The notes under the pieces were generated by a model, which made no database searches, was not told where the DNA came from, and worked only from the letters and a program-made list of their open reading frames with translations. The translations under genes were made by a program, and so were the position numbers. A stretch of DNA of 64,000 nucleotides from Ancylobacter defluvii (lineage in GTDB: Bacteria; Pseudomonadota; Alphaproteobacteria; Rhizobiales; Xanthobacteraceae), in assembly GCF_018390605.1 (NCBI RefSeq), contig NZ_JAHBGD010000024.1:558001-622000 (forward strand). The letters run 5' to 3'. This document shows positions 1 to 10,488 of the stretch, piece after piece. The stretch's first letter is position 1; the number at the start of each line of letters is the position of its first letter.

Positions 1-486
1 GACCCGCTGCAGCAGCCGGATCGAGGGCTGGTTGCTCGGCAGGCAGGCGGCCTCGATGCGCCGCAGGCCCAGCGTGCCATGCGCATAGGGCAGAAGCGCG
101 CGCACCGCCGCCGTCATGTGGCCCTTGCCGGCGAAGGGCGCGCCCATCCAGTAGCCGAGATTCGCCGTCTGCGTCACGCCGCGCCGCACATTCGACAGCG
201 ACAGCCCGCCGAGCAGCACCCGGTCGGCCGCCCGCAGCACGAGGAACGGATAGGCGTTGTCCTCCTTGAGATCGCGGGCATAGCGGCGCATACGGCGGCG
301 AAACGCGCCGCGCGTCAGGTCGTGCGCCGGCCACAGCGGCTCCCAGGGGGCGAGGAAGCTGCGGCTCTCCTCGCGCAGCGTCGCCCAGGCGGCGAAGTCC
401 GACATTTGCGGCACGCGCAGGATGACGCCTTCGCCCTCGATCAGCGAGGGCGGTTCCGGCCAGGAAACGCTGCGGAACAGAGCCAT
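1..486 (-). CDS. GNAT N-acetyltransferase, RimJ-like (C-terminus beyond window)
   Basis: The reading frame starts at ATG 486 and runs off the left edge after 162 codons, so the end of the protein is missing. The N-terminal part has the layout of RimJ/RimL acetyltransferases: an early VILRVPQMSDFAAWATLR strand-helix, then LGGLSLSNVRRG and NLGYWMGAPFAGKGHMTAA, the acetyl-CoA pyrophosphate-binding A motif, followed by LGLRRIEAACLPSN. RimJ-type enzymes acetylate protein N-termini or small amines in the cytoplasm; the actual substrate cannot be told. It lies 30 bp downstream of the M16 peptidase in the same direction and could be the last gene of the cox-thrC transcript. Confidence 0.85.
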   Translation of the reverse strand, partial: MALFRSVSWPEPPSLIEGEGVILRVPQMSDFAAWATLREESRSFLAPWEPLWPAHDLTRGAFRRRMRRYARDLKEDNAYPFLVLRAADRVLLGGLSLSNVRRGVTQTANLGYWMGAPFAGKGHMTAAVRALLPYAHGTLGLRRIEAACLPSNQPSIRLLQRV

Positions 487-516
487 GGGACGACAGGTAA
501 ACTCAGCCCGAGGGAT

Positions 517-1815
517 TCAGGCTGACCCCAGACGTTCGGCGAAGCGGGCCGCGGTTTCAAGAGGCTTTTGCGGTCCCAGCGCCGCGAAAGTGGGCCGGGT
601 GCCCGCTTTGCCGCCGGCAAGCAGCCGCCGCCCGGCCGCGCGGGCGTCCTCCAGCGTCACCGCCTCCACCTTGGCGACGATCTCCTCCAGCGGGATCGGC
701 CGGCCGAAGGCCAGCATCTGCCGCGCGAGCTGGTCGGCGCGCGCGCCGGAGCTCTCCAGCGCCGCCAGCAGCCCGACCTTGGCCTGCGCCTTGGAGCGGT
801 TGAGCTCCGCCTCGGTGAGGGTCTCCACCGTTTCGCCGATCTCGTCGACGACGACATTGACCAGTTCGCCGAGGTCGCCAGCATCGGTGCCGGCATAGAC
901 GCCGAACAGCCCGGTGTCGCCATAGCTCCAGTGGAAGGCATAGACCGCGTAGCAGAGCCCGCGCTTCTCCCGCACCTCCTGGAACAGCCGCGACGACATG
1001 CCGCCGCCGAGGATGTTGGTGAACACCTGCAGCGCGTGGATGCCGGGATCGCGATAGGACAGGCCCTCGAGGCCGACCAGCACATGCGCCTGTTCGAGGT
1101 CGCGCCCGCCGCCGATCTCGACGCCACCCTGATAGACCGCCGCCACCGGGGTCGGCTTGTCGCCCACCGGCAGGCCGGCGAGGCGGCGGGCGGCCTCCTC
1201 GACCAGACGGTCATGGTCGATCGCCCCGGCGCCGGCGACGATCATCCGGCCGGTGCGGTAGTTGCGGTCGAGATAGGTGCGCAGGGCGTCCGGCCCGAAC
1301 GACTTCACGCTCGCCGGCGTGCCGAGAATGGAGCGCCCCACCGGCTGGCCGGGAAAAGCCCGCTCCTGGAACAGGTCGAACACCAGGTCGTCCGGCGTGT
1401 CGAGCGCGGCGCCGATCTCCTGGATGATGACATTGTGCTCGCGCACCAGTTCCTCGGGGTCGAAGGCCGGTTCGGTGAGGATGTCGGAGAGCACGTCGAT
1501 GGCGAGCGGCATGTCCTCGCCGAGCACCCGCGCATTGTAGGAGGTGTGCTCGACGCTGGTGGCGGCGTTGATGTCGCCGCCGACCGCCTCGATCTCCTCG
1601 GCGATGGCGCGGGCCGAACGCCGGCGCGTGCCCTTGAACGCCATGTGCTCGAGCAGGTGCGAGATGCCGTGCTCGCCGGACGCCTCGTCGCGAGAGCCTG
1701 CCCCGGTCCAGATGCCGAGCGAGGCGGTGGCGAGGTGGCCCATGGCGTCGCTGATGACGGTGACGCCGTTCTCCAGCGTGGTGATGCGCGGCTCGTTCAT
1801 GTCGATATCACTCAT
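517..1815 (-). CDS. M16 family zinc peptidase (mitochondrial processing peptidase-like)
   Basis: 432 aa, normal for single-unit bacterial M16B peptidases. The inverted zinc motif HLLEH (about residues 53-57) is followed by the downstream glutamate region EVEHTSYNA, so the catalytic set looks intact. An R/Y-type C-terminal domain follows, with GGGMSSRLFQEVREKRGLCYAVYAF. Members of this family are related to the beta subunit of mitochondrial processing peptidase and cut peptides; their bacterial substrates are mostly unknown. The start ATG overlaps the thrC stop as ATGA (1812-1815), so the two are translationally coupled, an arrangement common in Hyphomicrobiales. Confidence 0.93.
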   Translation of the reverse strand: MSDIDMNEPRITTLENGVTVISDAMGHLATASLGIWTGAGSRDEASGEHGISHLLEHMAFKGTRRRSARAIAEEIEAVGGDINAATSVEHTSYNARVLGEDMPLAIDVLSDILTEPAFDPEELVREHNVIIQEIGAALDTPDDLVFDLFQERAFPGQPVGRSILGTPASVKSFGPDALRTYLDRNYRTGRMIVAGAGAIDHDRLVEEAARRLAGLPVGDKPTPVAAVYQGGVEIGGGRDLEQAHVLVGLEGLSYRDPGIHALQVFTNILGGGMSSRLFQEVREKRGLCYAVYAFHWSYGDTGLFGVYAGTDAGDLGELVNVVVDEIGETVETLTEAELNRSKAQAKVGLLAALESSGARADQLARQMLAFGRPIPLEEIVAKVEAVTLEDARAAGRRLLAGGKAGTRPTFAALGPQKPLETAARFAERLGSA

Positions 1816-3221
1816 GTCGCGTCGGTCGCGATGCGCGCATGCGCCTGGATGTAGCCGCGGATCGCCGTGAGGTCGTTCGGCAGCGTCGGGGTGCGCTCCG
1901 GCCGGTCGAGAAGGTCGGCCAGATGCGGCGGCAGCGCCGGCCGCTCGCCGCAGGCCTTCTCCACCGCATCGGGGAACTTGGCCGGATGCGCGGTGGAAAG
2001 CACCACCTGCGGCACCTTGGGGTCATGCTTCAGCTTCTCGGCCACCGCGACGGCGACGGCGGTGTGCGGATCGAGGAGGTAGCCGGTCTCGGCCCGCACC
2101 CGGGCGATGGTGGCGGCGGTCTCCTGTTCGTCGGCGCGGCCGGCGTCGAATTCGGCGCGGATGGCGGCGAGCGCCTCGTTGGACGGCGAGAAGGCGCCCG
2201 ATTGCGCCAGCGAGGCCATCAGCCCGCGCAACGCCCCGGCGTCGCGGTCATGCGCATCGAACAGCAGCCGCTCGAAATTCGACGACACCTCGATGTCCAT
2301 CGAGGGCGAGGAGGACGGCTTCACCCCGGTCACCTCGTAACGGCCGGTGGCGAGCGTGCGGGCGAGGATGTCGTTCTGGTTGGTGGCGATGGCGAGCCGC
2401 GCCACCGGCAGGCCCATCTGCTTGGCGACATAACCGGCGAGGATGTCGCCGAAATTGCCGGTCGGCACCACGAACGACACCGGGCGATGCGGCGCGCCGA
2501 GTGCCACCCCGGCATAGAAATAATACACCACCTGCGCGACGATGCGCGCCCAGTTGATCGAGTTCACCCCGGCCAGCGCCATGCGGTCGCGATAGGCGAG
2601 ATCGTTGAACAGCGCCTTCACATGCGCCTGGCAGTCGTCGAAGGTGCCCTCGACGGCGATGGCGTGGACATTGGCGTCCGGCACCGTGGTCATCTGCCGG
2701 CGCTGCACCTCGGAGACCCTACCGGCCGGGTAGAGGATGAACACGTCCGTGCGGGCGCGGCCGCGAAACGCCTCGATCGCCGCCGAGCCGGTATCGCCGG
2801 AGGTGGCGCCGACGATGGTGGCGCGCGCATCCCGCTCGCTCAGCACATGGTCCATCATGCGGCCGAGCAGCTGCATGGCGACGTCCTTGAACGCCAGCGT
2901 CGGGCCGTGGAACAGCTCCAGCACGAAGCGGTTCGGCGCGATCTGCACCAGCGGCGTCGTCGCGACATGGCGGAAGCTCGCATAGGCCTCCTCCAGCATC
3001 GGCGCCAGCACCTTGGGCGCGAAGGCGGCATCGACGAATGGCGCGATCACCCGGCCCGCCACCTCGGCATAGGAATGGCCGGCGAGGCGAGCGATGTCGG
3101 CGGGGGCGAGTGCCGGATAGGCCTCGGGAACGTAGAGCCCGCCGTCGCGGGCAAGGCCCGCCAGCAGCGCGTCGGAAAAGGCGAGCGCCGGCGCCTCACC
3201 GCGTGTCGAGATGTAGCGCAA
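1812..3221 (-). CDS. thrC: Threonine synthase
   Basis: 469 aa. It converts O-phosphohomoserine to threonine with PLP in the cytoplasm. The N-terminus RYISTRGEAPALAF, the PLP lysine in PTLAFKDVAMQLLG and the phosphate-binding loop VGATSGDTGSAA are all present. The chosen start is TTG at 3221, because the family begins MRY(I/V)STRGEA here and a strong GGAGG lies 7 bases upstream; no ATG fits. The length fits the long bacterial/fungal type. It is followed by the coupled M16 peptidase gene. Confidence 0.97.
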   Translation of the reverse strand: MRYISTRGEAPALAFSDALLAGLARDGGLYVPEAYPALAPADIARLAGHSYAEVAGRVIAPFVDAAFAPKVLAPMLEEAYASFRHVATTPLVQIAPNRFVLELFHGPTLAFKDVAMQLLGRMMDHVLSERDARATIVGATSGDTGSAAIEAFRGRARTDVFILYPAGRVSEVQRRQMTTVPDANVHAIAVEGTFDDCQAHVKALFNDLAYRDRMALAGVNSINWARIVAQVVYYFYAGVALGAPHRPVSFVVPTGNFGDILAGYVAKQMGLPVARLAIATNQNDILARTLATGRYEVTGVKPSSSPSMDIEVSSNFERLLFDAHDRDAGALRGLMASLAQSGAFSPSNEALAAIRAEFDAGRADEQETAATIARVRAETGYLLDPHTAVAVAVAEKLKHDPKVPQVVLSTAHPAKFPDAVEKACGERPALPPHLADLLDRPERTPTLPNDLTAIRGYIQAHARIATDAT

Positions 3222-3308
3222 CCTCGCGCCTCCAATGAAACCGATCGGGGCATTCTGGGCCCCGGAAAGCGCCGCAACCTAGTGGCGGCGCGCCCGCGAG
3301 GCAAGCAT

Positions 3309-3348
3309 GTCGCGACAAGCCCACGTCGCGACTGGCACAGGTCGCGAG
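3309..3348. repeat. Three phased GTCGCGA repeats upstream of thrC
   Basis: The 8-mer GTCGCGAC, itself a perfect palindrome, occurs at 3309-3316 and 3325-3332, and GTCGCGAG follows at 3341-3348. The starts are exactly 16 bp apart. The array lies in the SURF1-thrC gap, about 90-130 bp upstream of the thrC start. It could be a regulator-binding array or a short tandem duplication; no known regulator is recognised. Confidence 0.5.
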
Positions 3349-3381
3349 GCGGACGCCAGCCAGCCCGCACGCGCCGCAGGA

Positions 3382-4143
3382 TCAGTCGCGCCGCCGGCGC
3401 CGCCACAGCACCGCCACCCCCACCCCGGCGAGCGAGGCGGCAAGGCCGAACCAGGTCAGCGCATACTCAAAATGCCGGTTGGGAAAGGCGATGCGCGTCA
3501 GGCCACCCTGCGGCCAGCCACCGGGATTGGCGGTGCCGTCGGCATCGATCAGGAACGGCGCCACCCGCAGCAATCCCTTGGCCTCGCCGATGGCGAAGGG
3601 GTCGCGCACATACCAGGCGTCCTTCACCGGGTCGTTCTGCGGGGTGAACAGCCCGCCCTCCTCCGGCATGCGGATCAGCCCGGTGACCGTCGCCACGCCG
3701 TCGGTCTGGCCCTCGGCCCGGCTGGCCGGGTCCTTCAGCCGCATCGGCACGAAGCCGCGATTGACCAGGATCGCCGCCCCCTCGGCGGTGACCAGCGGCG
3801 TGATCACCCAGTAGCCCGGCCCGCCGCCGCCGTCCGGCGTCTGGTCGGCAAGCGTATAGACCTGCACCTCCAGATCGTGGCGGAATCGGCCGGTGGCAAG
3901 AACCCGGCGATACTCGTCGTCCTCGTAGCCGACCTTGTCCCAGTCCTGCTCCTCGGGCACCGGCACCGCCGCCTCATGGATGCGGGCCTCGACCTTGGCG
4001 ATCAGCCCCTGCTTCCACGCCAGCCGCTCCAGCTGCCAGACGCCGAGCGAGACCAGCACCGCGAAGGCAAGGAGGCTGGCAGCCAGGCCGATGAGCCGGC
4101 CGCGCTTCATCGGGCGGCGGGCCGCAGGCGTGGAATCGCTCAC
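3382..4143 (-). CDS. SURF1 family cytochrome c oxidase assembly protein
   Basis: 253 aa with a GTG start that overlaps the DUF983 stop (GTGA). SURF1 proteins help insert heme a into subunit I of aa3 oxidase in the inner membrane. There is a transmembrane helix near each end (about residues 17-37 and 222-243), with a periplasmic domain between them. Family hallmarks GVWQLERLAWK after the first helix, ILVNRGFVPM in the middle and HFEYALTWFGLA before the second helix are present. Position after ctaE and DUF983 is the classic alphaproteobacterial order. Confidence 0.93.
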   Translation of the reverse strand: MSDSTPAARRPMKRGRLIGLAASLLAFAVLVSLGVWQLERLAWKQGLIAKVEARIHEAAVPVPEEQDWDKVGYEDDEYRRVLATGRFRHDLEVQVYTLADQTPDGGGGPGYWVITPLVTAEGAAILVNRGFVPMRLKDPASRAEGQTDGVATVTGLIRMPEEGGLFTPQNDPVKDAWYVRDPFAIGEAKGLLRVAPFLIDADGTANPGGWPQGGLTRIAFPNRHFEYALTWFGLAASLAGVGVAVLWRRRRRD

Positions 4144-4526
4144 GGTTCACCCTTGTCGAGCCGGCCCTGCTCCGCCTTCTTGGCGTATTGCAGGGCGATC
4201 AGCGTCGCCTTCAGCGGGCGCAGCAGGCCGAGCGTCGAGACCAGCACCAGCGGCGTCCACAGCAGTGCATGCACCCAGAACGGCGGCGACCAGGAGAGCT
4301 CGACCCACAAAGCGAGCCCGACCACCAGCGAGCCGGCGGCGAGGATGATGAACACCACCGGCCCGTCGCCGGAATCGTCGAAGCTGTAGTCGAGCCCGCA
4401 TTCGGTGCAGGAAGGCGCGACGGTGAGGAAGCCGGAGAACAGCTTGCCGCGGCCGCAGCGCGGGCAGCGGCAGCTCAGGCCGGCGGCATAGGGCGAAACC
4501 CCGGTATGGAACGGCTGCAGGTCCAT
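4140..4526 (-). CDS. DUF983 family membrane protein
   Basis: 128 aa. Two cysteine pairs near the N-terminus, CRCPRCGRGKLF and CTECGLDY, look like a zinc-ribbon-type site. Two transmembrane helices follow (GPVVFIILAAGSLVVGLALWV and WVHALLWTPLVLVSTLGLL). DUF983 proteins are regularly found between ctaE and SURF1 in alphaproteobacteria and are presumed to help oxidase assembly, but their exact role is unknown. The start at ATG 4526 (MDLQPF) is chosen over longer in-frame options, which would add an uncharacteristic extension. Confidence 0.88.
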   Translation of the reverse strand: MDLQPFHTGVSPYAAGLSCRCPRCGRGKLFSGFLTVAPSCTECGLDYSFDDSGDGPVVFIILAAGSLVVGLALWVELSWSPPFWVHALLWTPLVLVSTLGLLRPLKATLIALQYAKKAEQGRLDKGEP

Positions 4527-4688
4527 TGTCGTCTCTCTGTCGCCGCGCGGCCGGCCGCGCGGTCGGCCACCCGCCTGTGTCGCATTTCGCCCGGCGGCTG
4601 TCTCGCGTTTCCCGGCCCGGTTTCCCGAGGCCTGAAAACGCAAACGGGGCGGCCCCTGCCGCCCCGCCAAACCCTTGCGGTGAACCGC

Positions 4689-5525
4689 TCAGTGTGCGGC
4701 GACGGTGCCGGCGCCCCACACATAGATGAAGGTGAACAGGAACAGCCACACCACGTCGACGAAGTGCCAGTACCAGGCCGCCGCCTCGAAGCCGAAATGC
4801 GCGGTCGGGGTGAAGTGGCCGGCATAGAGCCGCCCGAGGCACACGGCGAGGAAGATGGTGCCGACGATGACGTGGAAGCCGTGGAAGCCGGTCGCCATGA
4901 AGAAGGTGGCGCCGTAGATGTTGCCGGAGAAGGCGAAGGTGGCGTGGGCGTACTCATAGGCCTGGAGGCTGGAGAACAGCACCCCGAGCGCCACCGTGCA
5001 CCACAGGCCCCATTTCGCGCTCTGGCGGTCGCCGTGCACCAGCGCGTGGTGCGCCCAGGTCAGCGTGGTGCCGGAGGTCAGCAGGATCAGCGTGTTGAGC
5101 AGCGGCAGGTGCCACGGATCGAAGGTCTCGATGCCTTGCGGCGGCCAGTGTCCGCCGGTGAATTCGGCGCGGGTGTAGTTGATCGCCTCGCCGGCATAGA
5201 TCGAGGCGTCAAAGAACGCCCAGAACCACGCGACGAAGAACATCACCTCGGAGGCGATGAACAGGATCATGCCGTAGCGCAGATGCAGCTGCACCACGCG
5301 GGTATGGTAGTGCTGCTGGCCCTCGCGGATGACGTCCCGCCACCATACGCCCATGGTGTAGATGACGCCGAGCATGCCCGCGATCATCACCAGCGAGGTG
5401 AGCTGGCCATGCATCCAGAACACCGCGCCCACCGCCAGGATGAAGGCGAAGACGGAAACCACGAACGGCCACGGGCTCGGGTCAACGAGGTGGTAGTCGT
5501 GTTGCTTGGCGTGGGCCTCGGCCAT
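4689..5525 (-). CDS. ctaE: Cytochrome c oxidase subunit III
   Basis: 278 aa, seven predicted membrane helices, typical for aa3 oxidase subunit III. Hallmarks: HDYHLVDPSPWPF at the N-terminus, EVMFFVAWFWAFF, the WPP(Q)GIETFDPW segment, GTTLTWAHHALV, and the C-terminal HFVDVVWLFLFTFIYVWG. The start is ATG 5525 (MAEAHAKQHDYHL), where the family begins. It belongs to the ctaC-ctaD-ctaB-coxF-ctaG-ctaE transcript, although the 336 bp upstream gap holds three hairpins that may alter expression relative to ctaG. Confidence 0.97.
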   Translation of the reverse strand: MAEAHAKQHDYHLVDPSPWPFVVSVFAFILAVGAVFWMHGQLTSLVMIAGMLGVIYTMGVWWRDVIREGQQHYHTRVVQLHLRYGMILFIASEVMFFVAWFWAFFDASIYAGEAINYTRAEFTGGHWPPQGIETFDPWHLPLLNTLILLTSGTTLTWAHHALVHGDRQSAKWGLWCTVALGVLFSSLQAYEYAHATFAFSGNIYGATFFMATGFHGFHVIVGTIFLAVCLGRLYAGHFTPTAHFGFEAAAWYWHFVDVVWLFLFTFIYVWGAGTVAAH

Positions 5526-5660
5526 GGGTCGCGCTCTCCGTTCCGTCTTATTCCTAGCGGTCCGACTTTGCGGCCGCAATGTGTCGTTCTGCCTCTAGGT
5601 CACGCCCCGGCTGCGGCGTATCCGCCCGCTGGACCGAGGCCCCCGAAAGCCATCGCCGTT

Positions 5661-5861
5661 CCGCAATTGCCGCGCGGCAATTGCGGCTCCTGCGGGTCGG
5701 CCCCTCGCTCATCGACCGCAAGATTGCCGGTCGATGAGAAAAGTCTTGGGACGAAGGCCCGCCGCGCCCGCCCGGAAGCCGGCTCCGGCATGACCGGCTC
5801 GCCCCACCGCCGCGGTGTTTTCCCATCGACCGCCGCTGCCGCCGGTCGATGGGAAAACACC
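5661..5861. repeat. Three palindromic repeats between ctaG and ctaE
   Basis: The 336 bp gap has no gene. It contains a perfect 26-bp palindrome centred on CCGCGCGG at 5661-5686; an inverted repeat with 11-bp arms CTCATCGACCG/CGGTCGATGAG at 5708-5718 and 5728-5738; and an inverted repeat with 18-bp perfect arms, GGTGTTTTCCCATCGACC at 5814-5831 and its complement at 5844-5861, around a 12-base loop. The last two share the core ATCGACC. The 18-bp stem ends at the ctaG stop codon and could act as a transcript-end or mRNA-stabilising hairpin inside the cox operon. Confidence 0.75.
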
Positions 5862-6500
5862 CTAGAGCGGGGACTTGCCCGCCTCGCCCGGCTTCGGCGG
5901 CGCTGCGGCCACCGGCTCCGCAACCTTGGCCTTGGCGAAGAAAGTGTAGGAAAGGGTGATGGTCTTCACCCCGGTCGCGTCCGGGTCGTCGGCCAGCGCC
6001 GGATCGACGAAGAACACCACCGGCATGTCCAGCACCTCGCCCGGCTGCAAGGTCTGGTCGGTGAAACAGAAGCACTGCATCTTGGCGAAGTGGTAGCCGG
6101 CCTGGGCCGGTGTGACGTTGTAGCTCGCCGTCGCCGTCACCGGCTTGGCGCCGATATTCTCGACCTTGTAATAGGCGAGCTTGGTCTCGCCCAGCTTCAC
6201 CGTCACCGAGCGCTGTTCGGGAAGGAATCGCCAGGGCAGGCCCGGCGCGACATTGGCGTCGAAGCGGATCTCGATCTCGCGATTCGAGGTGGTGGCCGGG
6301 GCGCTGGCGGCGACCTGGGTGGTGCCGCCGAAGCCGGTCACCTGGCAGAACAGCTGGTAGAGCGGCACCGAGGCATAGGCGGCGCCGACCATGACGGCGA
6401 CGAAGGCGAGGCAACCCGCCGCCACCAGGCCGTGCCGGCGGGAAGTGGCGGTGCTCCCGGCGGGAGCGCGGTCCGGACGGGGGGGCTCGCTGGCGCTCAT
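5862..6500 (-). CDS. ctaG: Cytochrome c oxidase assembly protein CtaG/Cox11
   Basis: 212 aa. It delivers copper to the CuB site of subunit I. One N-terminal membrane helix (about residues 26-46, LVAAGCLAFVAVMVGAAYAS) is followed by VPLYQLFCQVTGFGGTTQ and a periplasmic immunoglobulin-like domain with the copper-binding CFCF motif (KMQCFCFTDQTLQPGE) and DMPVVFFVDP. Length and domain order are normal. The proline-rich C-terminal tail ends at a TAG within CTAGAGCGG at the base of a large hairpin. Confidence 0.96.
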   Translation of the reverse strand: MSASEPPRPDRAPAGSTATSRRHGLVAAGCLAFVAVMVGAAYASVPLYQLFCQVTGFGGTTQVAASAPATTSNREIEIRFDANVAPGLPWRFLPEQRSVTVKLGETKLAYYKVENIGAKPVTATASYNVTPAQAGYHFAKMQCFCFTDQTLQPGEVLDMPVVFFVDPALADDPDATGVKTITLSYTFFAKAKVAEPVAAAPPKPGEAGKSPL

Positions 6501-6507
6501 CCTCGCC

Positions 6508-6747
6508 TCACAGCGGCCGGATCAGCACGGCGGGGCCGAGCTTCACGATGGTGACGACATAGAACAGCACGCACAGCGCGCCCAGCACCACCGCGATGGC
6601 GACGGAACGCGAGCGACGGCGCCGCCGCTGCTCCTCGCTCAGCACCACCCCGTCCACCGGCGCCTCGCCGGGCTCGCGCCGGCCCTCAGTGTCCGGCAGC
6701 GCATCGCGCCGGCTGCCGTCCGGCGGCGTGCCGTCTCGCTCCGTCAT
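6508..6747 (-). CDS. CoxF-like small membrane protein
   Basis: 79 aa: a charged N-terminal half ending in EEQRRRRRSRS and one transmembrane helix (VAIAVVLGALCVLFYVVTIVKLG). The position between ctaB and ctaG matches the small coxF gene of rhizobial cox operons, which is why it is named so; the sequence itself carries little signature. The start is ATG 6747, with AGGGAG about 7 bases upstream; an upstream ATG at 6768 is less well placed. Probably an oxidase assembly accessory protein. Confidence 0.75.
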   Translation of the reverse strand: MTERDGTPPDGSRRDALPDTEGRREPGEAPVDGVVLSEEQRRRRRSRSVAIAVVLGALCVLFYVVTIVKLGPAVLIRPL

Positions 6748-6772
6748 GGTCAGGCTCCCTTGCGCCATCGGC

Positions 6773-7735
6773 TCAGCCCCCCAGCCCGGAGAGCCAGGAC
6801 GGCAGATGCAGCGCCTCGACGAGCAGCACCGCGAAGAGCGTGAACAGATAGAGGATGGAGAAGCCGAACAGCTGCTTGCAGGCCTTGATGGCGACCGCGC
6901 CCTCGCGGAGGCGGTAGACCTTCACGGCGAGCGCCAGCATCATCGCCCCGGCGACGCCGGAGGCCACGCCATAGGCGAGGCCGGCCATGCCGAGGAAATA
7001 CGGCGACATCGCCAGCGGCACCAGCAGCAGCGTGTAGAGCAGGATCTGCCGGCGCGTCTCGTCCGGGCCGGAGACCACCGGCAGCATCGGCACGCCGGCA
7101 CGGGCATAGTCGTCGGCCTTGTAGAGCGACAGCGCCCAGAAATGCGGCGGCGTCCAGAAGAAGATGATCAGGAACAGCAGCACGCTCTCGAGGCCGATGG
7201 CCCCCGAGGCGGCGGCCCAGCCCACCATCGGCGGGAAGGCGCCGGCGGCGCCGCCGATCACGATGTTCTGCGGCGTCGAGCGCTTCAGCCACATCGTGTA
7301 GATCACCACGTAGAAGAAGATGGTGAAGGCCAGCAGCGCCGCCGCCAGTTCGTTGACCAGCAGGCCGAGCACCAGCACCGAGCCGACCGACAGCGTCATG
7401 CCGAAGGCCAGCGCCTCGCCTGGGGTGACGCGGCCGGCGGGGATCGGCCGGCGCTTGGTGCGGCTCATCACCGCGTCGATATCGGCGTCCCACCACATGT
7501 TGAGCGCACCGGAGGCGCCGGCGCCGATGGCGATGCACAGCAGCGCGGTGAAGGCGATCACCGGATGCACCTCGCCCGGCGCCCGCAATATGCCGACCAG
7601 CGCCGTGAACACCACGAGCGACATCACCCGCGGCTTCAACAGCGCGAGATAATCGGACACCGAGGCATAGGACGGTCCGTCGAGCGGGCGTTCCTCGGCG
7701 GTGATGGCATAATCGCGCGATGCGACGTCGGTCAT
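6773..7735 (-). CDS. ctaB: Heme O synthase (protoheme IX farnesyltransferase)
   Basis: 320 aa, polytopic UbiA-family prenyltransferase of the inner membrane. It adds a farnesyl group to heme B to make heme O, the precursor of heme A for the aa3 oxidase. The aspartate-rich motif [20 protein letters not shown] (about residues 80-99) and the second loop [18 protein letters not shown] are clear. Starts at ATG 7735, in order with ctaD upstream and coxF downstream. Confidence 0.97.
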   Translation of the reverse strand: MTDVASRDYAITAEERPLDGPSYASVSDYLALLKPRVMSLVVFTALVGILRAPGEVHPVIAFTALLCIAIGAGASGALNMWWDADIDAVMSRTKRRPIPAGRVTPGEALAFGMTLSVGSVLVLGLLVNELAAALLAFTIFFYVVIYTMWLKRSTPQNIVIGGAAGAFPPMVGWAAASGAIGLESVLLFLIIFFWTPPHFWALSLYKADDYARAGVPMLPVVSGPDETRRQILLYTLLLVPLAMSPYFLGMAGLAYGVASGVAGAMMLALAVKVYRLREGAVAIKACKQLFGFSILYLFTLFAVLLVEALHLPSWLSGLGG

Positions 7736-7858
7736 TTCGTCACTCCAGCGCCGCGCGTGGCGGCGCCTGCGGCTTCACTGCGCCGCCACGCGGGCGGCGC
7801 TTCCTGCGCGTTTCGGACGGCGCTCCACGGGGCGGGCGCCGTCCGGATCAGTATCCGC

Positions 7859-9496
<1,638 letters not shown>

Positions 9497-9585
9497 TTAA
9501 ATCCCTCAACCCGACTTGCCGGAGCCCGACTTGCCAGCACCCGGCCCGCCAGGGCCCGGCTTGCGGACCCGGCGTCCGCCACCGG

Positions 9586-10488
9586 TCAGCGGGCCGCCGG
9601 CAGCTGCGCGTTCTCGTTGGCGGCGACGCGGGCCGGAGCCTCGCCCGCCGCGAATTTCTGCTTGGCCTCTTCGATCCAGGTGGCGAAGTCCGCCTCGCTC
9701 ACCACCCGGATGGCGAGCGGCATGAAGGCGTGGTCCTTGCCGCAGAGCTCGGAGCACTGGCCATAATACACCCCTTCCTTGGTCGCCTGGAACCAGCTCT
9801 CGTTCAGGCGGCCCGGCAGGGCGTCGATCTTCACGCCGAAGGACGGCACCGCGAAGGAGTGGATCACGTCGGAGGAAGTGACCTGGATGCGCACGATCTT
9901 GTTCACCGGCACCACCACCTCGTTGTCCACCGCGAGCAGGCGCGGCTGGCCGGGCTGGAGGTCGGCCTCCTGCACCATCATGCTGTCGAAGCCGAAGGGG
10001 CCGTTGTCGGGATATTCATAGGACCAGTACCACTGGTGGCCGGTCACCTTCACCGTCAGCTCCGCCTTGGGCAGGTCGAGCTGCAGGAACAGCAGGCGGA
10101 AGGAGGGAATGGCGATCGCCACCAGGATCAGCACCGGCACCACCGTCCACAGCACCTCGATGAGGGTGTTGTGGGTGGTGCGCGAGGGCACCGGGTTGGC
10201 CTTCTCGTTGAACTTGAACGCCACCACCGCCATCAGCACCGCCACCAGCAGCACCACCGCGACGATGATGACGAGCAGGAAGAAGTGGAAGGAGTGGATG
10301 CTCTCCATCACCGGGCTCGCCGCGCCCTGCAGATTGATCTGCCAGGGCGAGGGCTGGCCGGTGCCGGCGAAGGCCGTGCCGGCGAGACCCAGTACGCCGG
10401 CGGCGGCGCCGACGAAGCCCGCGCCGGCGCGCATGGCGGGGTTGATCCAGTTATGGCTGGTCCAATTACCGATCGTCCGCCCATTCAT
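9586..10488 (-). CDS. ctaC: Cytochrome c oxidase subunit II
   Basis: 300 aa. It has an N-terminal signal sequence ending near AGTAFAG, two membrane helices (the second is FFLLVIIVAVVLLVAVLMAVVAF) and a C-terminal cupredoxin domain with the complete CuA motif CSELCGKDHAFMPL plus the upstream histidine region SSDVIHSFAVPSFGVKIDALPG. It takes electrons from cytochrome c. The start at ATG 10488 (MNGRTIG) has GGGGAG upstream. First gene of the oxidase operon; an FNR/FixK-type box lies 75 bp upstream of this start. Confidence 0.97.
   Translation of the reverse strand: MNGRTIGNWTSHNWINPAMRAGAGFVGAAAGVLGLAGTAFAGTGQPSPWQINLQGAASPVMESIHSFHFFLLVIIVAVVLLVAVLMAVVAFKFNEKANPVPSRTTHNTLIEVLWTVVPVLILVAIAIPSFRLLFLQLDLPKAELTVKVTGHQWYWSYEYPDNGPFGFDSMMVQEADLQPGQPRLLAVDNEVVVPVNKIVRIQVTSSDVIHSFAVPSFGVKIDALPGRLNESWFQATKEGVYYGQCSELCGKDHAFMPLAIRVVSEADFATWIEEAKQKFAAGEAPARVAANENAQLPAAR

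Noticed and set aside
1839..3647. A 602-codon plus-strand open frame antisense to thrC
   Set aside because: Antisense shadow of thrC with a biased composition and no recognisable domain.
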